The translations under genes were made by a program, and so were the position numbers. From Mnemiopsis leidyi (taxonomy: Eukaryota > Ctenophora > Tentaculata > Lobata > Bolinopsidae): a DNA stretch of 50,436 nucleotides. Each line of letters opens with the position of its first letter. Position 1 is the first letter of the stretch. The stretch is taken from assembly GCA_000226015.1 (NCBI GenBank), contig JH153466.1, positions 81,858 through 132,293 on the forward strand, given 5' to 3'. Shown in pieces: positions 41,401-50,436 of this stretch. The notes under the pieces are model-generated. The model worked only from the letters and a program-made list of their open reading frames with translations, did no database searches and was not told the DNA's origin.

Positions 41401-41504
41401 TTGGGGTCCGCCAGACAGCATTTCTCTTTTGCAACCATCTCCTTGACCTGTCTGCAGTTTCGGCCACACTTCAATCTTCGTCTGACTTGGGGTGTGGTGT
41501 ACAT
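38453..41504 (-). CDS. D-type-like cyclin (3' end unresolved)
   Basis: G1 cyclin expected to bind CDK4/6-type kinases and drive S-phase entry. Exons in transcript order: 41504-41328, 40466-40251, 39379-39211, 38586-38453, phases consistent. The ATG at 41504 follows an in-frame TAA. The cyclin box begins with VTPHMRKIALDWIFE, close to the D-type MRKIVATWMLEV, and continues with AVYTAACCIFDRYLSVE, DDLQDTALSALLCASRV and NYYRISKLKKIEDQFLN. The second fold has FLPFTQTLSDNFP and SVLHPPSVIAGACLLESV (human NPPSMVAAGSVV). No N-terminal LxCxE Rb-binding motif is seen. The protein is shorter and more diverged than vertebrate cyclin D, and the last helices look compact. Intron 1 contains a 680-bp foldback element, and sequence around the exon 4 acceptor is tandemly duplicated. 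The D-type call rests on motif pattern only. Confidence 0.8.
38560..38770. repeat. Tandem duplication of the cyclin exon 4 acceptor region
   Basis: The segment ggggtgcagaactgactcgt + actctgaagacgttatagtt (plus-strand sense), spanning the first codons and acceptor of cyclin exon 4, recurs at about 38681-38735. Partial copies start near 38629 and 38745. Each full copy carries the same cttcag acceptor and first coding bases. Confidence 0.85.
40549..41228. mobile_element. Foldback element with CCATTGGCGCCAATGG interior
   Basis: The left end gggccatatagtttggtgag (40557-40576) and its flanks recur inverted, with mismatches, at the right end (tggtgccaattgccccactc, 41185-41204, and following bases), giving terminal inverted repeats of about 45 bp. 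The 580-bp interior is almost wholly variants of ccattggcgccaatgg, itself palindromic, so the element can fold at many scales. No open frame. It lies in cyclin intron 1. The left end matches the element at 15094. Confidence 0.8.
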
Positions 41505-42995
41505 GCTGTAAGTGTAACTTGAATATCTTTAACTCAAAGTACAGTCGTGGAGTTCTGTTAACTCTAAGTCTAATCGTTTCAAATTCGATGCTTATGCGAC
41601 CTAAAGTACGACAAGCACCCTCCCAACATTTAATTCCTGTAATTTCATTTTCTATTCTCGTCATGAATTTTCTACTGATCGCACTAAATAGGGGTCGAAC
41701 AGAGTCAGAAATAACATTATTCAAGGGCATGATTCATATAATATTATATGTTTGGTTTGATATTTATTATCTATATTCTTCAAACGTATAAGTATAACTG
41801 ATGACTTAAGATTCTATAATAAAATGTTTGTTGGCGTCGGTGATTATGATCTTTAAGTTAAATGTCCGATCTTGATTAAAAAGCAACTCTGAATTAACTT
41901 TAAGTCACATGAATCGATTTACTTTAGTTTTAGTAACCACCTTACTTTTAGTTTTAGTTATAGTAACCAACTAAGGAGGAAGTAGTCAACTGATAGTATG
42001 AGCCGATACTATACTGTCACGATTCTGTGAGGTCAAACCTCATGAATGATGAGTTATGTAGCTTTAAAATTTAAATGGGTCACGACGTGGCTGTCATGTG
42101 AGTCTGGCCCATTTTAGTCTCAATTCAAGAAAAACTATGAATCTAATTTAGAATTTAAGAAAAACTTTGAATCTAATTTAGAATTTAAGAAAAACTTTGA
42201 ATCTAATTAAATGATCGCAGAGAGAGACTGATGAGAGTACTTCAAGTACTTCAAGTACTACTTGCAGGTTAAGTAATATCGTGTTTGTAAGTGATTCTCG
42301 AAAGTGTACAGATTTTAAACCTAATAAAAACACAACATTAAGAAGAATTGTACTTCCAACCAGGTAACCATTTATATTTATAATTTGATGGTACGATGCA
42401 CTGATAGTACTAGTAACGTCTGAGTCTCACTCTGTATCTGACAGTGACAGTAGGTCTTATAGGTCTAGTATAAGTCTAACTTTAAAGTTTAGATCTTATA
42501 ATAGATCTTATAACAGACCTTCGGACTCATACCATTACGAACAAGATCTTGTTGAGTCTTTTGACAAGAGTTTTAATACTAAGAATTAGCATGCCGAATG
42601 GGCTATAGTCATACTTACAGTTAATTATACTTATACTTATTGAGTACAAGCAGAGCTGCTGTAAGTGCAAGTAGATAAGCACATGGTAAACTGAAGCCGA
42701 AGGGACCAAAATTCGAGTGATTCAAAAAGAAAACAAGTAAAATGCGTGCTGAAGTACTTTATCTAGTTTATAACTTTAAGTGCAATCGGAGGTTGATCTT
42801 TGATGATCACAAAATCGGTTTAACACACAGAACAGATTAATAAAAAGGTTGCTGTAACAGCTCCTTCGACATAAATCTGCACACATTCTTATAATAGTAA
42901 TAGTAATACAGGTAACAGGTAGCCGGACAGAATCACGCCCGAGCAGGTCGGCCGGAGCGACCACAACAGACATGAAGTTCTAGGGCGGGTTTGTC

Positions 42996-43127
42996 ATGCA
43001 GCGGTCCGGTGCACACGGCGAGCTACCACTGGGAAAAGTATTCGGTGACATTAAGGACATCCTATTTAAGGGCGCTAGCAGTCCACACCCTCCCGAATTT
43101 AACATGCCCGGACTTGAGCAGGACTGA
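42996..43127 (+). CDS. Short open frame of 43 codons, possible exon or micropeptide
   Basis: ATG to TGA with an in-frame TAG upstream, in a locally GC-richer patch. The protein has a balanced, non-repetitive composition (GELPLGKVFGDIKDIL, ending PEFNMPGLEQD). Together with the frame at 43215 it weakly recalls the N-terminal part of PPP4R2 (LEKVMDDF..., then VEY), but the TGA falls where that family continues. It could be a decayed copy or chance. Confidence 0.25.
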   Translation: MQRSGAHGELPLGKVFGDIKDILFKGASSPHPPEFNMPGLEQD

Positions 43128-43214
43128 GAGAGACGACCCTAATAACATGATGAATCACGAGGTCCCCTCCTAATTAGATAAAACTCTCCCGTATATTGTA
43201 CCTTAACTTCACAG

Positions 43215-43394
43215 ACAGTATTTACAAATGTGCACAAGTCGTATTTAGCTGTGTCTCACGTGCTGAAGGTGCTATGTGCAGGGCCCTACAATTTACAAAG
43301 GCTTTCCGACGTGTTGGCCGGCCCTAAAAAAGTGCAAAAGTCCCACCATAGCCTACACGACACGCCCTCTTACTTCCTAATTAACTTTAGTTTC
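43215..43394 (+). CDS. Possible 60-codon exon, weak PPP4R2-like motif
   Basis: Open in one frame between an acceptor (cttcacag, ending at 43214) and a donor (gtgagc at 43395), in phase 0 at both ends. The segment VLKVLCAGPYNLQRLSDVLA recalls ILKIV...PFTIQRLCELL of phosphatase 4 regulatory subunit 2. Neighbouring exons could not be joined convincingly; the 40-nt segment near 43576-43615 is in the wrong phase. Confidence 0.25.
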
Positions 43395-45201
43395 GTGAGC
43401 GGAGTTATAATGGGTAGAGTTGGATAGGAGAGTTCGTCCGGAGGTTTCTATTTCGAGCACGTGAAATACTAATAGGTTAGTTGGAGAATGTGTGTTTCTC
43501 CTTGTATTTCGTTTATACAGGCTTTTACCAGGTTTATTCTAGGTTTATACAAGGTTTATAAAGTGTTCCTCAGTGCAGTGGACGTTAGACTGGCACTAGA
43601 CAGTAGACAAGAGGTATGTGCTCTTAACTTCCTCTGTCTACATGGGAATGAAATATTCATATGTTCGGTCTGTAATGACATTTACAACAGGATTATATAT
43701 GAATATCTTACGATCAACGTGGAGGCATCAGCTAGTGCTTTAATTCATCAGCAACTTCCTGACAAATATGTTAAAATAGTGACGAATAATTACTAAATAC
43801 AGACCATTGTCCTTGAAAATTAGATTAAAATAATCGGACTGAGATTTGCTGATAGTCTGCAACTGATGCACACGGTGGATATTTCAAGACAAGTTAAAAG
43901 TTTACTTAGTTAACCGTTACGGGTGATCAAACTTCATGCCTCAGACACAGTTTCTACTATCGATGCTGCAATAGCGAGGACAGTTTGGATTAGGTACTTG
44001 TTTGCATACTCGGTAATAATAATACGGTTCTACACGTACTTGCAACTTAATCGTTCATAATGGTTTAATAAGTTCTTGAAATATACTCGGTAATATAATG
44101 ATCAACAGGTAATATAATGATCAACAGGTACTTCAAATAAACTCGGTAATAATGCCAATGGTTCAATTTGTACTTGAATCAAACTCGGTAGAGATAGTTC
44201 AACAGGTACATAAAATAAATGTTTTCAATGTTAGTTGCAATTAGGATAATAAGATTTTGGGACTTGGCAACTTTGGACGAGTGCCATGAAGTCAACTTTC
44301 ATTAGTTTTTTTTTGAAATTTTTACAGCTGCGTCACAAAGGTATAAATAAAATTCGTGCAAATTTTTAGCATGATTCAATGAGAAATGACCGCGTTTTAT
44401 TTATGTTATATAAATTTCCGGCCACCTTAAACTTAAAAGCTTTGGCCTTGGTCTGCGGGGATCCGACCTTAAACATTTGGAAACCTGTAAGATTTGTTGG
44501 GTTGTATTTGAAACGACGAGACGTCCCTTTAAAATTGAACTTACTCGAAACGGAAAATACGAAACTATTTATCTCAAAAAATACATTTATACATAAATCA
44601 TTTGCTCGCAGAGATTATCGAATGTCGATAAAAAGTACTTGTAGTTAATAAGTACTGCAAAAAATTATTTGAACATTGATTAGGTTCAAAAATACTGTCT
44701 TGATAATAAGCAGCAAAACACGACAAAACTACGATTAACCCTCAGTCATTTAATTCAGCGTTAGTCACAGAAATTTGTCTACCTACGGTAGAACAAGAAC
44801 CTTAACTTGTAAGATTGTTTAAATTCCGATGGCCGAAGTTTAAAAAGATTTAATAACGGTCAGTATATTAAAGGAATTTCTCAAATAAAAACATTTTTTG
44901 ATGCTTATCAGTATGACAACAAATTTTTACTTAAAGCTCGGGTCAAATCCCCCGTACAACTAGAAAAACTTCCGCATGGAATTCTAAAACTATGATTAAA
45001 AGTCATACTGACTAGTGACTATATTGCAAGTTGTCTTGACTTTCCTCAATATAATTATATTTGTTTATAAATATATAAGCGTCAAGTAGAGTATAAACAC
45101 CACCATCATAACCATTGTCGCATTCCAATCCTAAACTTCGGTATTTTCTTTAATGATATCTCAAGTATTAAAATTAATGTCAGGTTCAAGGTAAATCGGG
45201 T

Positions 45202-45465
45202 TCAATTTTTGTATGCTGATCTTTTAGATATCATACTTATATAAAGATACACAGTTGAAAGCCCAACTTTAAACCAGACTGGTCCGTGATCTACGGATGT
45301 TGATTTCCGGATAGATTCCCGGTTATGTTCTTCAACTTCACAGTTTAAGTCCATACTTATATTTGATGTTTCACCCTCAAATTCTAAACTTCTTACTTCT
45401 GTTGCTGTAATTGTAAGAGAATCCTTTAGTGTCGCAAATGGTTGTTCAGTTTTTACTTTTAACAT
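45202..45465 (-). CDS. Open frame directly after the GPCR stop, possible frameshifted tail
   Basis: Begins 7 nt after the receptor's stop, in another frame, and runs 87 codons. The composition is rich in Ser, Thr and Glu (TLKDSLTITATEVRSLEFEG; NRESIRKSTSVD), as in GPCR cytoplasmic tails. The open frame overlaps the last part of the receptor exon. It is more likely 3' UTR by default, but a single-base indel in the assembly would make it the receptor's true tail. Confidence 0.3.
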   Translation of the reverse strand: MLKVKTEQPFATLKDSLTITATEVRSLEFEGETSNISMDLNCEVEEHNRESIRKSTSVDHGPVWFKVGLSTVYLYISMISKRSAYKN

Positions 45466-45472
45466 TGTAATT

Positions 45473-48400
45473 CTACAACCGGGATTCGTTTGGCAATGCC
45501 ATTTCGGTAAATCTGTTGACCTTTAACTGGTTACTAGACCTATTGATTTTCCGCTGCATAGCCAGTTTCTTCTTGATTGACTTGTTGTTGATGATGTACA
45601 TGAGGGGATTTATTGCAGAGTTAAAGTTCAGGAGGATGTGCTCTGCGAAGACTTTGACATACTTGATGTGGTAGAAGATGATAGGAGGCAGGGTTATATT
45701 GTGGATCAGCATGATTCGCCAGGCGATGAAGATGCTGTAGCAGCCGATGCATGTACAGACGATTCCTACCGAGCATCTCAGCATTGCAAGACGTTGTCGC
45801 TCGTGCTCTGAAGAATTTATTGTTGTTTAAAGAGAAAGGTATTTTTGGGGAGGGGTCAAAAAATCGGATTTATTGCTGTATCACGTGAGAGCGTTTCTCG
45901 AAATTGATATGCCGTTCCTCACTTTTCATTGGTCAATCGCTGTGATGAATTTTTTACCATTTCTCAAAAATAACTGTCTCCAAAATTAACAAGTATTAGT
46001 ATTATTATAGGTACTGGTTAAAAAGATAATTGATAATAATAAATGATACGGGCTGCTTATTTTCCTTGTCACTTCAAACCTATATTTGTCACTTCCTGTA
46101 CGGGTTGCTTACTTTTCAGATTTCGCGATACACTACTATAACTAAGTTATCGAGGACTTATATTCATTATTCAGGTGTCTAAGCTGGGACTGGCTTTATG
46201 TGATTGATACGATATCATAAATAAAATACGATGATGATCAACGCCCTTCGAATATAAAATTGTATATGTATACGGCTCATTTTAGAACGAGTCACGTGAC
46301 TGATAAACTAGGGTTACAATTACAAGACCTCGTCTGCAAGCTGCGGGTACTTACAGGACTGGCTCTCCGAGGACCAACCGTTAAAGCATTTATGTCCATG
46401 AGAATTGAGAGGCCTTTAAGTTTAATAAAATATATGTAAAACATTAGCTGGATATAGCAAAATAAAATGCTATATTGCTATTGCTTTGATATTAATAAAT
46501 TTGACGGTGGTCTTTTTATTACTTAGGTCTAATGTGGTCAAATATGGTCAAATACGGTCAAAAATACATCACTTTGCTGAAAAATCTAAAGAGCGTTAAA
46601 CTTTTGTCAAAACAACTTGCAATAAACTTCGAGCTGAAATAAAAAATGTACAAACAGTGGCTTAGGAAGTGACAAAGAACATCTTGAAGTGACAAGGTAG
46701 TGACAAATAACCACTTGAAGTGACAAATAAATGTTACAGCGTCTTAGGAAGTGACAAATAGCAACTTGAAGTGACAAAGAAATGCTACGGCGGCTTAAAA
46801 AGTGACAAATAGTCAAATAACATCTTGAAGTGATAAGAAAGTGACAAATAACAACTTGAAATAACAAGAAAGTGACAAATACCAAATTGAAATGACAAAG
46901 AAATGTTACAGTGGCATAGGAAGTGACAAATAACAACTTGAAGTGACAAAGAAATGCTACGGCGGCTTAAAAAGTGACAAATAACAACTTGAAGTGACAA
47001 AGAAATGTTACAGCGGCTTAGGAAGTGACAAATAACATCTTGAAGTGACAAGGTATTGACAAATGACAACTTGAAATGACAAGGAAGTGACAAATAACAA
47101 TTTGAAGTGACAAATAACAACTTAAAGTGACAAGGAAGTGACAAATGACAATTTGAAGTGACAAATAACAACTTGAAGTGACAAGGAAATGTGACAAATA
47201 ACAACTTGAAGTGACAAGGAAGTGACAAATAACAATTTGAAGTGACAAATAACAACTTGAAGTGACAAGGAAATGTGACAAATAACAACTTAAAGTGACA
47301 AATAACAACTTGAAGTGACAAGGAAGTGACAAATAACAACTTGAAGTGACAAGGAAGTGACAAATAACAACTCAAACTTGAAGTGACAAGAAATGTGACA
47401 GAGAGTTTACACTGACTTGCTGCTCCGGAGCTCCCTGGTTGCTGAAGTCTGGCGCGATCAAAAAGCCAGAGATTACAGACTATGTATCCAGTACAGCCAA
47501 TCAGAAGTGTCAAGTTCAGCTCGTAGTTAAGGATGAGGGAGGAGTAGACCTGGGGCGATATTCGATTTTACTTGGAGGTGAATTGTTGAAATTATAAATT
47601 GAAAAGCGACCTCAAACCCATATATGGAACATAGCCCAAAATAACGTACAATACGGCTAAAAAGCAGTTCCTGTCTGAAAGCGTCCTCTGCATGGACAAA
47701 AACTAAGCTGGTAGTTTTATTTTAGAAATCCTTAATCGTTATAAGTTATATAACTTGAATGTCCCTAGACCTATCTCAGTCATTTGTTAAACTTTACATT
47801 TTATGTCTAGGTTTGCCTTCACCAATAAGATATTGTGTATTTTGATAAGTTCGTCTTTTAATTTTCAAGATTAGCCTATGTGAGGAGCAGGAGGAAAAAG
47901 GTTCTTCAGAAATTTCCAGACCCTGACATCGCGGCAGATTGGGGAGTAAGAGAAAGTTAGACTCCAGGCGATGATTGTTCAACATGATTGCAGCAGCTTT
48001 AAAGCTCACCTGGAGGTTGGTGTAGTGATCATTTATCATGCACTCAACAGTGAATCTGTTGAGGGACACGCCCCAAATTGCAATCCTTATGCCTGTGTAC
48101 AGGACCTGAAATATTGTTTTATTTGTCATTGCGAAATTCATAAAATTTCATGCTTTCTTAATTTTAAAGCATATTAAAATAAAATCTTCGAAAAAATTAA
48201 TCACGAATAGCACGTGATTTGGAATCATTATTACAAGTTTAAATCACGCAAACATTTAGCGGCAGACACGACAGCAGTTGTTGCCTTCAAGTCCGATTCT
48301 AATTTTACATCAACGTCGAATTACTTCTAAGTACCGTTATAGCTAGAGTAGTAACTTACGTCAATCAGAGAGTAAATTCAACCTCAGCTATTTAGTAACT

Positions 48401-49834
48401 TTAGCTATGTCTAGGGTTTGATATTGATAAGAGCACGTCACATATCACATTGTCGCGGTTATACCCGACTATCGCAGCTGAACGCTTTGTAGAACGGTAG
48501 ATATAATCCCGTCACAGACACGAAAAGTAACGACTCTATACAGCTACCTTAGTTATAAGGATGACTCCAAGAGCTACGAGACTGTTCCGTGTGTTGATGT
48601 AACGTTTCACACTGAAGGTGTCTAGAAGGAGGATGGACTTTTGGGCAGCCAGAAACAGAGCAATACCAAGCGTGATCGGAGGCAAACATTCGAGCATAGC
48701 AAACATAGGGCACCAGTCCTGAGGAAAAAGGATTTTAGGATTTAGTTGGTTATCACTATTAAGTTTTAACATACCGTCATCCCTAAGCAACATACCGTTA
48801 TCCTTGAGCAACATAGGGGTCGTTCACATATGACGTCATCACCTAGGGGAGGGGGTTTCCAAATGATGACGATCAGGGGGATGGGGGGGTTTGGTCAATG
48901 ATGATGTCATCAAAAATTTTTAGGATTTTTTTGAAAATGTTTGATTTCTATTGAAAAATTTTTTCAGAATTTTACAAAATTAAAAGGAAAATTTTCAAAT
49001 AAAAATTCTGATTCAGAAATCTGGTGAAATACTGTATTTTCACTAACTTAGTATAAACAAATTCAAAAATGGCCAAAAATTGAAAGACGAAAAATCAAAC
49101 TTTTTTGACATGAAGTAGGGGGGGGTTCCGACTGTGATGATATTATTGTGGTAATTTACCTCTGGCATTTAGGGAGGGGGGGGGTTTGAAATAATGAAGA
49201 ATGATGACAAAGGAGGGAGGGGGTAACAATTACCGAAAATTTGCTGACGTCATATGTGAACGAACCCATACCGTTATCCTTAAGCAACATACCGTTATCT
49301 CTAAGCAATATACCGTTGTCAACAAAAAACTGTTCAACTCCAAGTACCTCAATGTCAAGAACTTTCTTATCCAAGAAGAGAAAGACGAAGTAAAACTCGA
49401 AGTCGGTAAATCCTCTGATCAGGTCGACACAGGTTAGACAAACAAACACCACATTGGTTGCTGCAGAAGATCCTCCGTGTTTATTGAGATTGCTTAGAAA
49501 CCGCAAAGCATTGCAATTCGCTGAAATTGACCGTTTTACCTTGGTTATAAACTTTATGATTTTGTCGAATTGAGTATCGAGATGATTCATCAATTTCTTA
49601 AAAGCATTTTTGTCTTGAATACAGCTTACATGAAAAATATATTCATCCCAAACGGAGTAACTTACTTAAGATGACGATAAAGCAGATGCTGCAGTTAAAC
49701 ACCGCGAGTATCAACAGGGGAATATCGTCTGGGACTGAGGACTCCAGGTCCTGATTCCCAGACCCTACTAGACCAGACAGAAATTCCAGGTCCAGACTGC
49801 TAGCTGATGAAAGGTTCCCTGGGCCGCTCTGCAT
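45473..49834 (-). CDS. Divergent class A (rhodopsin-like) GPCR
   Basis: Seven-transmembrane receptor; ligand unknown. Exons in transcript order: 49834-49666, 49520-49348, 48718-48548, 48105-48010, 47549-47417, 45807-45473; 358 residues, all phases consistent. The N-terminus has a glycosylation sequon (NLS). TM1 is DDIPLLILAVFNCSICFIVI. TM2 contains TNVVFVCLTCVDLIRG with the conserved Asp. TM3 starts at DWC, 28 residues after that Asp, and ends DTFSVKRY, so the usual D/ERY is KRY. TM4 has AIWG and the second loop cysteine (VECMI). TM5 (LNLTLLIGCTGYIVCN) lacks the usual proline. TM6 (SVGIVCTCIGCYSIFIAW) lacks CWxP. TM7 keeps NSAINPLMY, followed by a basic helix 8 (NNKSIKKKL). A gene of this intron density is not a retrocopy. 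The subfamily cannot be assigned; prostanoid-like spacing is only an impression. Confidence 0.85.
46650..47400. repeat. Minisatellite in GPCR intron 5
   Basis: Tandem mosaic built from gtgacaaataacaacttgaa and gtgacaaggaa, with longer higher-order units containing aaatgctacggcggcttaaaa. It accounts for the long repetitive minus-strand open frames here, which are not genes. It lies wholly inside the intron between the TM5 and TM6 exons. Confidence 0.95.
48452..48512. repeat. Bulged-hairpin pair, copy 4 (in GPCR intron 3)
   Basis: Hairpin 1 (48452-48469) reads GTCG c GGT tat ACC CGAC: same stems as the copies at 11-12 kb, new loop. The spacer keeps cgcagctgaacg. Hairpin 2 (48494-48512) keeps GAT ata ATC inside a changed outer stem, ACGG with CCGT. 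Confidence 0.7.
48770..49330. repeat. 21-bp tandem repeat split by a MITE
   Basis: Copies of aacataccgttatccttaag (with gc following) occur on both sides of the element at 48816-49267, two on the left and three on the right, implying that the element inserted into a pre-existing short array. Confidence 0.8.
48816..49267. mobile_element. MITE with 23-bp terminal inverted repeats
   Basis: The left end (48816-48838) starts ggggtcgttcacatatgacg; the right end (49245-49267) is its reverse complement with one mismatch. It is flanked by ata on both sides (48813-48815, 49268-49270), a likely 3-bp target duplication. The interior is AT-rich with several G-runs and no open frame of its own. The ends resemble the GGGTCGTTCA/GGGTCGTCCA MITEs widespread in marine invertebrates; the superfamily (PIF/Harbinger or ISL2EU type) is uncertain. 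It lies in GPCR intron 2. Confidence 0.8.
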
Positions 49835-50195
49835 TTTTTAATTCTCTACCTTAATTTTGATTTGATGTTAATTTGGCTGTTAAGGTGTGCATGCGGTTGT
49901 GGTGGTTGGTCAAAGGGATAAATTGAGCACGAGTGATGAGAGTTGCAAATCAGTTTCTGGTCATAACTTTCTACAAATAAGGCATGAATCAAGTTCAACT
50001 TTGAGAAAATTAATTTTGAAGTTCAAATGGCGTCACTAAACGGATCACTTCACGTTGAGTGATTTAAGTTTAAGGCCGTAAAATATGGCAAATCGATACA
50101 AGCAATTTCCTCGAAAAATTCGAAATGGGGTAAACAATTCCAAACAATTTGTCAATGTCAGCGACTTTAGAATTGAAATGCAATCTATTTTAAAC
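49835..50195. other. Upstream of the GPCR, nothing recognised
   Basis: Should contain the receptor's promoter and 5' UTR. AT-rich; no promoter element or exon stands out. Confidence 0.5.

Positions 50196-50436
<241 letters not shown>

Larger units (their letters stand above)
41505..45201. other. Intergenic, mostly no recognised gene
   Basis: Upstream of the cyclin start codon. It contains a 30-bp tandem repeat (three copies of aatttaagaaaaactttgaa + tctaatttag, 42123-42210) and a doubtful exon island at 42996-43394. Between 43800 and 45201 the sequence is AT-rich, with short aaactcggtaata repeats near 44090-44190. Nothing else is recognisable on either strand. Confidence 0.5.

Noticed and set aside
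44255-44290. ILGLGNFGRV, resembling a kinase glycine-rich loop, considered as the missing S6K N-lobe exon
   Set aside because: It is 36 kb past the S6K 3' end, followed at once by a stop with no good donor, and no other kinase motif is near.
46785-47513. 242-codon minus-strand frame of repeated CHFKLLFVTS peptides
   Set aside because: Only its first part is genuine (the GPCR TM5 exon, down to 47417); the rest is minisatellite after a good splice donor.

Overview
The window is animal nuclear DNA. It is AT-rich and full of introns, all coding exons that could be placed use GT-AG splice sites, and the genes are conserved metazoan ones set among minisatellites, foldback elements and tRNA-derived SINEs. 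I cannot fix the clade. A non-vertebrate animal fits the moderate introns and divergent cyclin and receptor. All gene models were built by hand from splice sites, reading-frame phase and remembered family motifs; none was checked by a search.

Layout, left to right. 1-3232: a 32-bp minisatellite, then sequence with no recognised exon. 3233-8656 (+): p70 ribosomal S6 kinase, 12 exons from the kinase N-lobe to the stop; the 5' end is missing. 8657-14858: gene-poor, with a GC-rich island at about 11020-12780 packed with hairpins and a tRNA-like SINE. 14859-22932 (+): geranylgeranyl diphosphate synthase, complete in 7 exons. 23979-28630 (-): CRELD, complete from signal peptide to KDEL, with a second possible membrane-anchored end. 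28097-30839 (+): an unrecognised five-exon gene whose 5' end is interleaved with that of CRELD. 31350-37023 (+): GRP94/endoplasmin, complete in 9 exons, with a perfect ER stress response element 99 bp before its ATG. 38453-41504 (-): D-type-like cyclin, 3' end unresolved. 41505-45472: mostly gene-poor, with one doubtful exon island. 45473-49834 (-): a divergent class A GPCR, complete in 6 exons. The window ends in a (CA)n microsatellite.

Functional links: S6K and cyclin D both belong to growth control. CRELD and GRP94 are both ER-lumen proteostasis proteins with KDEL ends and lie about 2.7 kb apart, separated only by most of the unrecognised gene. GGPS1 supplies the isoprenoid for protein prenylation.

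Most unusual signals: a repeated pair of bulged hairpins whose stems are kept while loops change; a foldback element family with constant ends and different simple-repeat interiors; a CRELD locus that can encode a KDEL or a transmembrane tail; and two exon boundaries (S6K and cyclin) whose splice acceptors have been copied into neighbouring tandem repeats.
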